This document shows positions 21,790 to 33,080 of a DNA stretch of 64,000 nt, piece after piece (position 1 is the stretch's first letter; the number at the start of each line of letters is the position of its first letter). The stretch spans positions 51,542,066 to 51,606,065 of the forward strand of contig CAMGYJ010000006.1 in NCBI GenBank assembly GCA_946122785.1, in the 5' to 3' direction. Position numbers and translations under genes: made by a program. Source of the DNA: Linum tenue (Eukaryota; Streptophyta; Magnoliopsida; Malpighiales; Linaceae). The notes beneath the pieces are model-generated. The model was given only the letters and a program-made list of their open reading frames with translations, was not told where the DNA came from and made no database searches.

Positions 21790-24192
21790 TCCCCTGCTAA
21801 CTTTGGCGACACCACTTATTCCATTTTCTTAGCCAAACCTGCTGTTGTGAGAAAAGTCATCATATAACCTTCTGCAACGCTCACACCATGTTTCGCTAAG
21901 AAGCAAGCACCATAGAACTCGCCCTACCAAGTTCTTGTCTAGCCTCTTGTGATGTCAAAAAAAAAAAGTCTAGCCTCCTGACTACAGCCTGAGTTGCATT
22001 TTGAAATTCTGCAACTAAAGAAAACTACCAGGAAGGACAAAATGCAATCCCCCATAGTTCTTGCACATAGAAACATGAGAAGAATATGTGGTCCTTTAAT
22101 CCCGAAGCTGATTGATACAGAGGGCATGTATCATTAACCTCCAGACACCACTTTTTGACTTTATCCAAAGTAGTAGTTCTATCTATGAGAATGAGCCAAG
22201 TAAACCGTGAGTTTTAGGGATCAGAGGCCCTTTCCTCACTAAGCTAGACTAAGAGATCACCTCCTGTCTAGGACGAATGCTTTCCTAGACTACACTAATA
22301 CTAAACCGTGTCATTAAAGAAAGAGCTATCCCATTCAACCCCACGAGTTGTCTTCACTAGATGAGAGCTAACTAGAGGTCGAAGCTTGATGATTTTATTC
22401 CATACCCAAAACCATTAGTATGAGTTTCTAGGTACTTATGGTCTACAACCTATACTCATTCAACCATGCAATCCAAAGAGTCTCCTTATCAGCAAGGGAA
22501 ACCCATATATGTCGAATTGAACATGCTTGGTTCCAGGACCACAAGTCCTTGAAACCTAGCCCTCCTTCCTGTTTTGGTAGTGCCACATGCTTCCATGCTA
22601 CTTTAGCTCTTTTTCCTTGCTCCAGATTACCCCATAAGAACTTAGAGCACAAACTTTCAACCTCCTTCACTAGTTTTTTTTTGGGAGTTGAATGATATTC
22701 ATCCAGAACTGAGTGACACTTTCTAGAATTGCTACTGTTAATTGAAGCTGACCTGCATATGTCATGAGTTTTGGTTGCCATCTTTAATACGACTATTAAT
22801 TTTGTCCACAAGAGCTCGACAGTTTTCAGAATTTAGCTTTCTTGCATTCAGTGGAATCCCAAGATAGCGAACTACAAGAGAGCCTTCTCTAAACCCTGAA
22901 CACCTGGCAAGTTCTGCTCTTGTTTCAGCAGTCACCCTAGCACTTAATATTTCACTTTTCGAAGGATTACATCTTAAACCAGATACTAAGTAGAACTTTT
23001 CCAGAATTTTAGCAACTGTACTCACTACTCCTGCTGACCCCTTAGTGAATATCAGCAAGTCATCAGCGAAGCAGAGATGAACTAAACCAATTATGAGACA
23101 TTGAGGGTGGAAAGTAAGTACTGCTCTAGCTGCTGCCCTATTCAACATACAACTAAGGAACTCCATACTTATAGCAAATAGGTAAGAAGACAAAAGGAAG
23201 CCTTATCTAAGCCCCCTTTTTAGCAAGAAAACTACCCACTAACCCTCCATTTATGCAGATTGTGAAGCTAGTAGACTCAATACAACCCTTTACCCACTTA
23301 ACAAACAGTTCTGGAAGCCCCATAACAATAATTACACTATATAGAAAGCTCCAATCCACACTATTGAATGCCCTCATTATGTCAATTTTAAGAGCACATT
23401 GAGGTGAAACGTTCTTCCTTTTATACCACTTTACCATTTCATGGGCAAGAATAATATTGTCTGATATTAGTCTCCCTTTAATAAAAGTTGTTTGGTTAGG
23501 GCTAATAATCTGTGGCATGACATCTTTTAGAAGATTAGCTAGGAGGCTTGAGATGCACTTGTAGATAAAATTGCAAAAAGAGATAGGTTTAAAGAACTTC
23601 ATTGAACTAGTGTTGGGAACTTTTTGGATAATTGTGAGGATAGTGCAATTTACCTCTCACCGCAGAATGCATGTAATGAAGAAGTCATGTATAGCCTGAA
23701 TGGCCACTTGGTCAACCAAATTCATATTTTCTTGAAAAAATTCTGCAGAGAATCAATCTAGACCAGGGGCTTTGCCCTTTTTCATCTTATGGACCACCCT
23801 GTTGACTTCATCAGCAGTAACAACTAAACAGAGAGAAGGGGAATCGGGAGGCGCGCAAATGATGGAAAAAGAGACTTTCTTAATTTATTCACTGTTACAT
23901 ACTTCAAGTAAGGATTAGACACTCACAATAGTTTGTTATAAAAAATCAACAGCCTCATGTCCAATGTCATCCAAATCATCTAAGACTCTGCATCTTTTGT
24001 AACTATTTGGGTTATGAAACTTCTGGAATTTCTAAATCTGACCGTGCTATGAAAAAATTGGTGTTAGCATCACCACTATTAACCCACGTATGCCTTGATT
24101 TATGTTGGAGAAATTGTTCTTCATCCTTCTTCAGTTTAAGAAGCAGGACCATACACCTCTTATCAACTTGGATAGCAGAGGAGGCAAGGCGC
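21790..24192 (-). mobile_element. LINE-B, 3' part (RT and zinc-binding region)
   Basis: On the minus strand: RT fingers and palm (23602-23207, PNQTTFIKGRLISDNIILAHE), the catalytic block (23193-22762, CFADDLLIFTKG and GLRCNPSKSEIL), then the region before the zinc finger (22811-22443, KVAWKHVALPKQEGGLGFKDL) and a remnant of the zinc-binding region near 22100 (LKDHIFFSCFYVQELW). Several frameshifts are present. The 5' part continues at 32441-33080; the two were separated by a later LTR insertion. Confidence 0.82.
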
Positions 24193-24763
24193 TGATAACA
24201 CTGATTTGTACATATTTGTACCCCTCATTTCTTGATTTTTTTAGATTTTTTATCATACTTTGGCCTATTTTACGCTAGGTTGTGTTCCTTTGTCACATTT
24301 CAGGTCCTAGCACGTAAAGTGAAACATAGACGCAAGTTTCAAGTCAATCGGAGATCAATTGCCGACTCGGGAGGAAGAAACTTGGGCATGACCATAGTAA
24401 GAATGTATTTATACCTCTTTTTATTGATAAATAATAATGTAATATTTTTCGTAATGAGAAAGAGGACAAGAATACGTACATCTGGGATCAAACAACGACT
24501 AATTTGGAGTCCGGACGAGGGAGAAACGAGACATTCAAGACAGGGGGACAAGAGCAATGATTTCCACGGGTTGGAAGCCAATACCACGGTCGTGGATTAG
24601 GATTTCAGACTGTGGATTTTGAGCAGGAGAAATCTACGGTTTGGTGAACCTATTCCACCACCGTGGAACTCAAAGGGCGATCTTGGAATGTGTCGGTAGC
24701 GAGTATAAAGGCATGTTTTATGCGTATTTGGAGGGGGGGAGCTGGGTTTTGGACGAACCCTGG
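24193..24763 (+). repeat. Outer solo LTR inside LINE-B, left part
   Basis: Starts TGATAACACTG immediately after GGCGC (24188-24192) and continues at 31625-32434 beyond the nested element. It contains the GCTAGG...CCTAGC module (24267-24313), a CCACGG-type palindrome array (24562-24667) and TATAAA (24704-24709). The TATA context GAGTATAAAGGC fits a U3 promoter. Confidence 0.82.
24562..24709 (+). promoter_or_regulatory. U3 array (CCACGG type) and TATA box of the outer LTR
   Basis: CCACGGTCGTGG at 24583-24594 and CCACCACCGTGG at about 24655-24666, with half-sites, lie upstream of TATAAA at 24704-24709. A duplicate copy of the whole unit is at 29936-30083. Confidence 0.6.
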
Positions 24764-26241
24764 TGACACGCTAAAACACAACACCTAACAATGGCCAAGT
24801 GTAACCAATGAAAGGGACTGCAGTATAGTGGCACAAGTAATAAATATTGAATCCACGGGTCTCTAGAGTTACTATTACTCAGCTTCAGTTCATTATCTAG
24901 CAAACTAGATTAAGGATTGATTTACTAAACTACTCTACTAACTACTCTACTAATTACAAGTTGGGAACTCACTTAGGTATGATTCCCCCTAGCTCCTCAA
25001 TTAGGTCCAAGTTGCAATTACCTTTGGTTGATCTACTGTTGATTAAACTGCGGAAGATCCTAAATTAGCTTGGAATCTCTTAAGCTGACCAAGCCCTCTC
25101 AGACAGAATACCCGGCAGGCGACTAGCCTTCACCGGGATAGACTGCTAAGGCGATTCACACAGATCTCCACTACTGGAATGAATTCCAGTACAAAGCAGT
25201 GAATTGATTGACTCTCGCACAACCAATTCACTACTATCAATCAAGGAAGCTCTCTTAACCTAATCAGGTTCTATCTATCATAGGTTAAAGCAGAAATCAA
25301 GAGGATTTGATCAAGATTCATTTGACTCAATAAATCACGCCTCAATCGATTATAATCAAACAATAAAGCATCCAAAACTTCATACAAGAAAGATCCTAAC
25401 TCATGGAACTAGGGTTCCTCAAAACCTAAGTGAAGGGAAGTTACTCCATAGAGAAGAGAGAGACTGCAGAAATCTGATCTAGATCTTCAATCTCCATCTT
25501 CAAGCTTGATTCCCGAGCTCTAATGGCAAAGAAATCCTCCAAAATAGCTCCAAGAATGTTTCCAAGTCGCTCTCTCTCTAGGGTTCGTCCCTTGGGTGTT
25601 TGGGATCCAAAACCCAGCTCTCCCCTCTGTTTGGCTCGGAATCCGCTTTAAAACCAGACTTTCCCGAGTTGCACGGCCAGGTGCACGGCCGTGCACAACA
25701 CAATTCTGGCCGTGCACCCTCAAAACGCACCGTATCAATTATTCGGCCTTCATCCACCTTGCACGGCCAGGCGCACGGCCGTGCATGCTTCAAGCCTGCC
25801 CGTGCATGGCCTCGGCGTGAGGCGCACGGCCAAATGGCTCAAGTGCACGGCCGTGCAGCCTCCTGGTCTGCCTGTGCAGCTTGCTCAGCCTCTGTTTAAT
25901 GCTTCGTTTCTCCCTCGTCCGGACTCCGAATCAGTCGCCGTTTGATCCCAGACGCTCGTAGTCTCGTCCTCTTTCGTTTCATAACAAGCTTGCATGATTC
26001 TCTGTCCATAAAGTGAGGTAGAAATCCATTCTTCTTCAGGTCATGCCCGAGTGTCTTCTCCCAAATCGTCAATTGATCTCTGATTGACTTGAAACTTGCG
26101 TCTATGCTTCACTTTATGTGCTAGGACCTGAAATGTGACAAAGGAACACAATCTAGCGTAAAATCGGTCAAAGAAACGGTAATTCAAGCTCAAACAATCA
26201 AGAAACAAAAGGGGAAAACATGTGCAAATACCGAGTCATCA
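24764..26241 (-). repeat. 3' LTR of the non-autonomous element
   Basis: 1,478 bp, TGACACGC...GAGTCATCA on the + strand. It aligns with 30138-31619 along its full length and with 28709-29170 over its first 462 bases. It is related to the LTRs of the Athila-like element by shared blocks (first 20 bases, ACCCGGCAGRCGACTAG, TGATTAAACTGCGGAAGATCC). Confidence 0.9.
25669..25870. promoter_or_regulatory. U3 palindrome array, GCACGGCCGTGC type
   Basis: Three GCACGGCCGTGC palindromes with half-sites GCACGGCCA and GCCCGTGCA. They follow the same order and spacing as the ACACGGCCGTGT array of the 13-kb element, but with G:C where that family has A:T. In element orientation a TATA-like TTTTAAAGC (about 25648) follows. 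A second copy is at 31047-31250. Confidence 0.7.
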
Positions 26242-26256
26242 AATCCCCCCACACTT
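26242..26256 (-). other. Polypurine tract of the non-autonomous element
   Basis: AAGTGTGGGGGGATT on the minus strand directly precedes the LTR start TGATGACTC. Confidence 0.78.
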
Positions 26257-27441
26257 AACTGTTTGCTTGTCCCCAAGCAAACCTAACTCAAACCAATGCA
26301 ACTCTCCAGACCTCTATAGCAACAAACAACCTCGATCGTAGGTAGCGGACTTCCTAGATCATTTAGCAGCTTACGATGTCAACCGACGCACAAGTCATCT
26401 CATAGCCTCTTCGGCGAGAACGCTAGTCTCGAGTCGGCATCATGGCAAATAGTGAACAGAGGACAAATGAATCGTGGATGAAGAGACCCTCAAAAACAAA
26501 AGATCATGGACTCAAATTTTTCAAGGTGCTCGATTTTCTTTTTGGAGATGGTTGGAACCCCCTTTTCTTTCTTCTTTTTGCTTGTTTTTCTGTTTTTCTC
26601 TTTTTTTTTTTTTTCAAGGGTTCCAACCTGTTTTTGTAGAAAACGGGGGCTCCCAACTAGCAAAGGTTTTGTGGGAGCCCGGCTCTTACCGGCCATGCCA
26701 GGAGCAGTTGTCTGGAGGTAGTAGGTGGAAATTGGGAACGGATTCCCGTCTCCCCTTACACACTTTCGCCCTATTCGCACGGGAGACGTCATTTTAAAGC
26801 GCATTTTTGAGCACCTGTTATTTCAAAACATGATACAAGAGTCCATGACAAGCAGAGAGTCCACAACACCACACAATTCAAGGATCCTAAGATCACTAAT
26901 TCACTCAATCAACCAACACACTATGAAGAAGAAATGAGACTTCTTAAATGCATCAACATCCTCCATAGTGCTACACTACCTCCCTAGGTTGCAAACCACT
27001 ACAGAGACTGTCAATTCAAAGCATACTGAGCAGGTAATTGCAAGGAACACGTACTTGGAGCCCTCAAATTTAAAAATTTGGACAGTGGACTAGGCTCCAA
27101 GCACACAAACAGCCAAACATTCACCCGCATACATAATCGAACACCCCCCCCCCACACTTAAGCACGACATTGTCCTCAATGGAGGAAAGATAAGGAGGGT
27201 AGAACGAAGTTATCAGATTAAGGGTGAATGATGATGGACGGGGCAGGCGGTGCATTCCAGGAAGAGAGAGTGATCAGAACACAAACACCACACAAAATCT
27301 CACAAAGGTTGAGTTATTGACTCTAAAATCAAATAACAAAACTGACTCAACCGAGGAGAAATAGAGAAAGAAATGCAAACCGACTGGTTGGGTTGCCTCC
27401 CAACAAGCGCTTCTTTCACGTCGTGAGCCGGACGATGGCTC

Positions 27442-28569
27442 CTAAGTTTCGGTCCATGCTAGAACCTCCTTGAAGTTGAGGTTCTCGTCAATGAGGTGGA
27501 GTCGCAAGTCACGAGCATGCGGTATGACAGGTGATGGAAGCTCGTGCACTTGATGCAGATGAAGTCTCCACCCTCGAGACCTCTTCTTCTCTTCTCTCGT
27601 CTCATTGCCCCAAACCAGATATGACAACATCGATTGACCACCATCGCGTCCACCAAGAGGGACCGATGTCGAAGTGGCCTTGGTCTGGCAAAGAGACACT
27701 GCAAATGGGTCCTTGCTAAGTAGTTCCTCGACGTTTGGTGGAGATATCACATGCAACTCATGGCCGGTGCAGGCCTCTTCCACCTCAACTTCGTCCTCAG
27801 CTTGGACGCCAATTGCTTCGTCAACCTCCCTTCCTTGTTCATAAGGTATCACCCCTGGGAAATGATCAAGAACTCCTCCTGCTTCACTTTCGTCATCCTC
27901 CACAACTTCTTTCTGAACCCTTTCTTGCTCTTCGTCTTCTAGCACGGATTGGAGAGCAAGTTGCCAAGCAATTTCTTTCATGAGATTTTCTTGCATCTCC
28001 TCACTCATGCCCGCCTCTTCAAAGCTCAGTTTGGGATGTGGGAAGGTGTGGTCGGCTACGATAGGACATTCTTGATCATGATCTTCACGGGAGCTCTCCG
28101 TGATAACTTCTGTTTGCTCCACAATGTCCTTGTAGCCTTCGTCTTCCTCCTCCTCTTCTAGTATGATAGCAGAAGGGTGATCTTGAGCAGGTTGTGCATA
28201 AGCTTTCTCAAGATCCTCGAGGCTCTTCTTTATGCTCAGGAGGGTCTCCTCTGTTTCACGGTAGGAGAACCCAGTTTGGGCATTGTCTGGGATATCCATC
28301 TTTGGAAAGGATGTCTCAGGTACTCGAGCAATCTGGTCCACGAGAAGCCTCAAGTGATAGTTTGGATCTGGCTGATGGAGGAATTCTTCTTGATAAGGAG
28401 ATTGTTCTTGAAATACCTAGGGGTCTGATTGTTCTTCGTAGGATGGGGGTTGGTACTGAAACCCGAATCCATAGTCTTCTCCTCCTTGATTGCTCCAGGG
28501 GGTCTCGGGGTAATACCACTCGGATGGTGGTGGATACCCCCAATGGTTGGAGAAGCCATGAGGATCCAT
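27442..28569 (-). pseudogene. Acidic ORF of the non-autonomous element, one amber codon
   Basis: About 375 codons from the ATG at 28569 (MDPHGFSNHWGYPPPSEWYY) to 27442, interrupted by one in-frame TAG at 28419-28417. The first 50 residues are aromatic- and Pro-rich, then there is a possible coiled coil (TEETLLSIKKSLEDLEKAYAQ) and long Glu/Asp-rich stretches (EEEEEDEGYKD). No zinc knuckle, protease or RT motif is visible. It occupies the gag position, about 115 bp after the primer site, but I cannot show homology to gag. A TTTTTGTTGGTGCAG acceptor-like stretch lies just before the ATG. Confidence 0.6.
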
Positions 28570-28684
28570 GATTCAGATCTGCACCAACAAAAACAAAAAA
28601 CACCCAAGTGAAAAGCAAGGGTGGAAAAGAAAAGAAAAAAAAACTAAAGTAACAAACTTCTGCCTTTCCTAATAATCTAGAAAG

Positions 28685-28702
28685 TCCCCGGCAACGGCGC
28701 CA
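28685..28702 (-). other. Primer binding site for tRNA-Asp, perfect match
   Basis: TCCCCGGCAACGGCGCCA on the + strand equals the 3' end of plant tRNA-Asp(GUC). The same 6-base spacer to the LTR is present as in the 13-kb element. Confidence 0.88.
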
Positions 28703-28708
28703 AAAACT

Positions 28709-29170
28709 TGACACGCTAAAACACAACACCTAACAATGGCCAAGTGTAACCAATGAAAGGGACTGCAGTATAGTGGCACAAGTAATAAATATCGAATCCA
28801 CAGGTCTCTAGAGTTACTATTACTCAGCTTCAGTTCATTATCTAGCAAACTAGATTAAGGATTGATTTACTAAACTACTCTACTAACTACTCTACTAATT
28901 ACAAGTTGGGAACTCACTTAGGTATGATTCCCCCTAGCTCCTCAATTAGGTCCAAGTTGCAATTACCTTTGGTTGATCTACTGTTGATTAAACTGCGGAA
29001 GATCCTAAATTAGCTTGGAATCTCTTAAGCTGACCAAGCCCTCTCAGACAGAATACCCGGCAGGCGACTAGCCTTCACCGGGATAGACTGCTAAGGCGAT
29101 TCACACAGATCTCCACTACTGGAATGAATTCCAGTACAAAGCAGTGAATTGATTGACTCTCGCACAACCA
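28709..29170 (-). repeat. 5' LTR of the non-autonomous element, truncated at the duplication join
   Basis: Identical in layout to 24764-25225 and then cut off at ACCA, where flank sequence from 23797 onward follows. Confidence 0.9.
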
Positions 29171-30137
29171 CCCTGTTGACTTCATCAGCAGTAACAACTA
29201 AACAGAGAGAAGGGGAATCGGGAGGCGCGCAAATGATGGAAAAAGAGACTTTCTTAATTTATTCACTGTTACATACTTCAAGTAAGGATTAGACACTCAC
29301 AATAGTTTGTTATAAAAAATCAACAGCCTCATGTCCAATGTCATCCAAATCATCTAAGACTCTGCATCTTTTGTAACTATTTGGGTTATGAAACTTCTGG
29401 AATTTCTAAATCTGACCGTGCTATGAAAAAATTGGTGTTAGCATCACCACTATTAACCCACGTATGCCTTGATTTATGTTGGAGAAATTGTTCTTCATCC
29501 TTCTTCAGTTTAAGAAGCAGGACCATACACCTCTTATCAACTTGGATAGCAGAGGAGGCAAGGCGCTGATAACACTGATTTGTACATATTTGTACCCCTC
29601 ATTTCTTGATTTTTTTAGATTTTTTATCATACTTTGGCCTATTTTACGCTAGGTTGTGTTCCTTTGTCACATTTCAGGTCCTAGCACGTAAAGTGAAACA
29701 TAGACGCAAGTTTCAAGTCAATCGGAGATCAATTGCCGACTCGGGAGGAAGAAACTTGGGCATGACCATAGTAAGAATGTATTTATACCTCTTTTAATTG
29801 ATAAATAATAATGTAATATTTTTCGTAATGAGAAAGAGGACAAGAATACGTACATCTGGGATCAAACAACGACTAATTTGGAGTCCGGACGAGGGAGAAA
29901 CGAGACATTCAAGACAGGGGGACAAGAGCAATGATTTCCACGGGTTGGAAGCCAATACCACGGTCGTGGATTAGGATTTCAGACTGTGGATTTTGAGCAG
30001 GAGAAATCTACGGTTTGGTGAACCTATTCCACCACCGTGGAACTCAAAGGGCGATCTTGGAATGTGTCGGTAGCGAGTATAAAGGCATGTTTTATGCGTA
30101 TTTGGAGGGGGGGAGCTGGGTTTTGGACGAACCCTGG
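29167..30137. repeat. Second copy of the LINE-B and outer-LTR flank
   Basis: 29167-29566 repeats LINE-B sequence 23793-24192, and 29567-30137 repeats the left part of the outer LTR (24193-24763), including its array, TATAAA at 30078-30083 and the CCTGG before the next LTR. Confidence 0.9.
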
Positions 30138-31619
30138 TGACACGCTAAAACACAACACCTAACAATGGCCAAGTGTAACCAATGAAAGGGACTGCAGTAT
30201 AGTGGCACAAGTAATAAATATCGAATCCACGGGTCTCTAGAGTTACTATTACTCAGCTTCAGTTCATTATCTAGCAAACTAGATTAAGGATTGATTTACT
30301 AAACTACTCTACTAACTACTCTACTAATTACAAGTTGGGAACTCACTTAGGTATGATTCCCCCTAGCTCCTCAATTAGGTCCAAGTTGCAATTACCTTTG
30401 GTTGATCTACTGTTGATTAAACTGCGGAAGATCCTAAATTAGCTTGGAATCTCTTAAGCTGACCAAGCCCTCTCAGACAGAATACCCGGCAGGCGACTAG
30501 CCTTCACCGGGATAGACTGCTAAGGCGATTCACACAGATCTCCACTACTGGAATGAATTCCAGTACAAAGCAGTGAATTGATTGACTCTCGCACAACCAA
30601 TTCACTACTATCAATCAAGGAAGCTCTCTTAACCTAATCAGGTTCTATCTATCATAGGTTAAAGCAGAAATCAAGAGGATTTGATCAAGATTCATTTGAC
30701 TCAATAAATCACGCCTCAATCGATTATAATCAAACAATAAAGCATCCAAAACTTTATACAAGAAAGATCCTAACTCATGGAACTAGGGTTCCTCAAAACC
30801 TAAGTGAAGGGAAGTTACTCCATAGAGAAGAGAGAGACTGCAGAAATCTGATCTAGATCTTCAATCTCCATCTTCAAGCTTGATTCCCGAGCTCTAATGG
30901 CAAAGAAATCCTCCAAAATAGCTCCAAGAATGTTTCCAAGTCGCTCTCTCTCTCTCTAGGGTTCGTCCCTTGGGTGTTTGGGATCCAAAACCCAGCTCTC
31001 CCCTCTGTTTGGCTCGGAATCCGCTTTAAAACCAGACTTTCCCGAGTTGCACGGCCAGGTGCACGGCCGTGCACAACACAATTCTGGCCGTGCACCCTCA
31101 AAACGCACCGTATCAATTATTCGGCCTTCATCCACCTTGCACGGTCAGGCGCACGGCCGTGCATGCTTCAAGCCTGCCCGTGCATGGCCTCGGCGTGAGG
31201 CGCACGGCCAAATGGCTCAAGTGCACGGCCGTGCAGCCTCCTGGTCTGCCCGTGCAGCTTGCTCAGCCTCTGTTTAATGCTTCGTTTCTCCCTCGTCCGG
31301 ACTCCGAATCAGTCGCCGTTTGATCCCAGACGCTCGTAGTCTCGTCCTCTTTCGTTTCATAACAAGCTTGCATGATTCTCTGTCCATAAAGTGAGGTAGA
31401 AATCCATTCTTCTTCAGGTCATGCCCGAGTGTCTTCTCCCAAATCGTCAATTGATCTCTGATTGACTTGAAACTTGCGTCTATGCTTCACTTTATGTGCT
31501 AGGACCTGAAATGTGACAAAGGAACACAACCTAGCGTAAAATCGGTCAAAGACACGGTAATTCAAGCTCAAACAATCAAGAAACAAAAGGGGAAAACATG
31601 TGCAAATACCGAGTCATCA
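30138..31619 (-). repeat. Solo LTR, second copy
   Basis: A full LTR of the non-autonomous family, preceded by CCTGG (30133-30137) and followed by CCTGG (31620-31624), without an internal region. It differs from 24764-26241 by a few substitutions and a 4-bp longer CT run at about 30945-30956. Confidence 0.9.
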
Positions 31620-31624
31620 CCTGG

Positions 31625-32440
31625 ATAGAGAGAGATTTGGGAACATTCTTAAAATTATTGTGGAGGATCTCTTCGCCATTGAAGTTCTGGAATCCGGCTT
31701 GGAGATGGAGATTGAAGATCTAGATAATATTTTTGCATTCTCTCTCTTCTCTATGGACTAACTTCCCTTCACTTGGGTTTTGAGGAACCCCATTTCCATG
31801 TGTTAGGATCTATCTTGTATGAACCATTGGATGCTATACTGTTTGATTATAATCGATTGAGGCATGGTTTATTGAGTCAGTTGAATCCTGATCAAATTCT
31901 CTTGATTTATGTTTTAACCTTTGATAGATAGAATCTGATTAGGTTAAGAGAGCTTCCTTGATTGATAGTAGTGAATTGATTATACGAGAGTAAGTTAATT
32001 CACTGCTTTGTCCTTAATGGAGATCTTTGTGAATCGCCTTAGCATTCTATCCAGGCGAAGGCTAGTCGCCTGTTAAATAATCTCTCTAAGAGGGCTTGGT
32101 TAGCTTAAGAGATTCCAAGCTATTTTCGGATCTTCCGCAGTCTAATCTACAGTAAAAAGACCAAAGAAAATTACAACTTGGACCTAATTGAGGAGCTATG
32201 GGAAATCATACCTAAGGGATTTCCCAACATGTAATTAGATTAACTTTAACTGTAATTTGCTAGAGTAGTTATAGTTCTTCTATCTTAATCTGGTTTGCTA
32301 GATAATGAGCTGAAGCTGAGTAATAGTAACTCTAGAGACCCATGGATTCGATGTTTATTACTTGTGCCACTATACTGCAGTCCCTTTTCTTGGTTACACT
32401 TGGTCATTGTTAGGAGTTGTGTTTTAGCGAGTCAAGTTTT
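31625..32440 (+). repeat. Outer solo LTR, right part, with retained 6-base spacer
   Basis: Continues the LTR broken at 24763 and ends GCGAGTCA at 32434. The next six bases, AGTTTT (32435-32440), equal the LTR-to-primer-site spacer of this family. GGCAC at 32441-32445 then matches GGCGC at 24188-24192 except for one transition, and LINE-B coding sequence resumes. Confidence 0.78.
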
Positions 32441-33080
32441 GGCACTTCATTTTGAACCAAATCCAGCTCTAATTGTTCTTGCCTTACTTTTTCATGGATC
32501 TCTAAATAGTGCTCCTTGTTTAGATTTTTTAGTCTCAACTTGACTTCTCTAAGTTTGATGTAAAGTTGTTGCATTGCAGAACCTTGAGCAGGACAATTCC
32601 ACCCCTCTATCACCAAATTTGCATAGTGAGGATGAGACTTTCAGAAACTAAAATATTTGAAGCGCTTTGGAAAGGATTTCACGCTATAATATGTACACAG
32701 AAGAAGTCCACAATGATCAGAAGGACCCGAAGGGAGGGATCTAACTGTACTTCTTGGAAACCGAGTTAGCCAACCTTCAGACACAAGAACCCTATCAAGC
32801 CTTTTGGCAATGGGATTTCCTTCTTGCTTGTTAGTCCAAGTGAACCAAGGTCCTACTACTTTGTGCTCAATCAACTCCATCTCCTCAATCCAACTACAGA
32901 AATTCTTAGTACTTTCCCCCAATACAACCGGATTAGAAGACTCTCTACAATTCAGAATTGCATTGAAGTTACCCACTACTACTAGCCTATGAATATGTTT
33001 GTTAATTTTCTGCTTAAGATCTTGATACATGGCTTCTCTCTGACTAACTTCATTATAGGCTGTTTTTGTATTTATGTTGA
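32441..33080 (-). mobile_element. LINE-B, 5' part (endonuclease C-terminal half)
   Basis: The minus-strand frame 33030-32641 shows AP-endonuclease blocks VGNFNAIL (GDFN in relatives), FTWTNKQEGNPIAKRLDRVLVS and PSGPSDHCGLL. The helical linker (32616-32446, LYIKLREVKLRLKNLNKEHY) joins the RT part at 24192 once the inserted LTR is ignored. The N-terminal endonuclease and ORF1 are missing. Confidence 0.8.

Larger units (their letters stand above)
23793..29166. repeat. First copy of a 5,374-bp tandem duplication
   Basis: 23793-26241 and 29167-31619 are nearly identical (offset 5,374, becoming 5,378 after a CT-repeat length change). They differ by only a few bases, for example at 24418/29792, 24827/30201 and near 25380. 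The join at 29167-29170 has a 4-base microhomology, ACCA, shared by LTR position 25222-25225 and flank position 23793-23796. Confidence 0.88.
24764..29170 (-). mobile_element. Non-autonomous Athila-related LTR element
   Basis: LTR 24764-26241, internal region 26242-28708, and the first part of the second LTR 28709-29170, read on the minus strand. The target duplication CCTGG is at 24759-24763 and, after the rearranged region, at 31620-31624. Primer site and purine tract closely match those of the 13-kb element at 636-13760. The 2.5-kb internal region has one acidic ORF and no protease, RT, RNase H or integrase, so it would depend on an autonomous relative. Confidence 0.85.
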
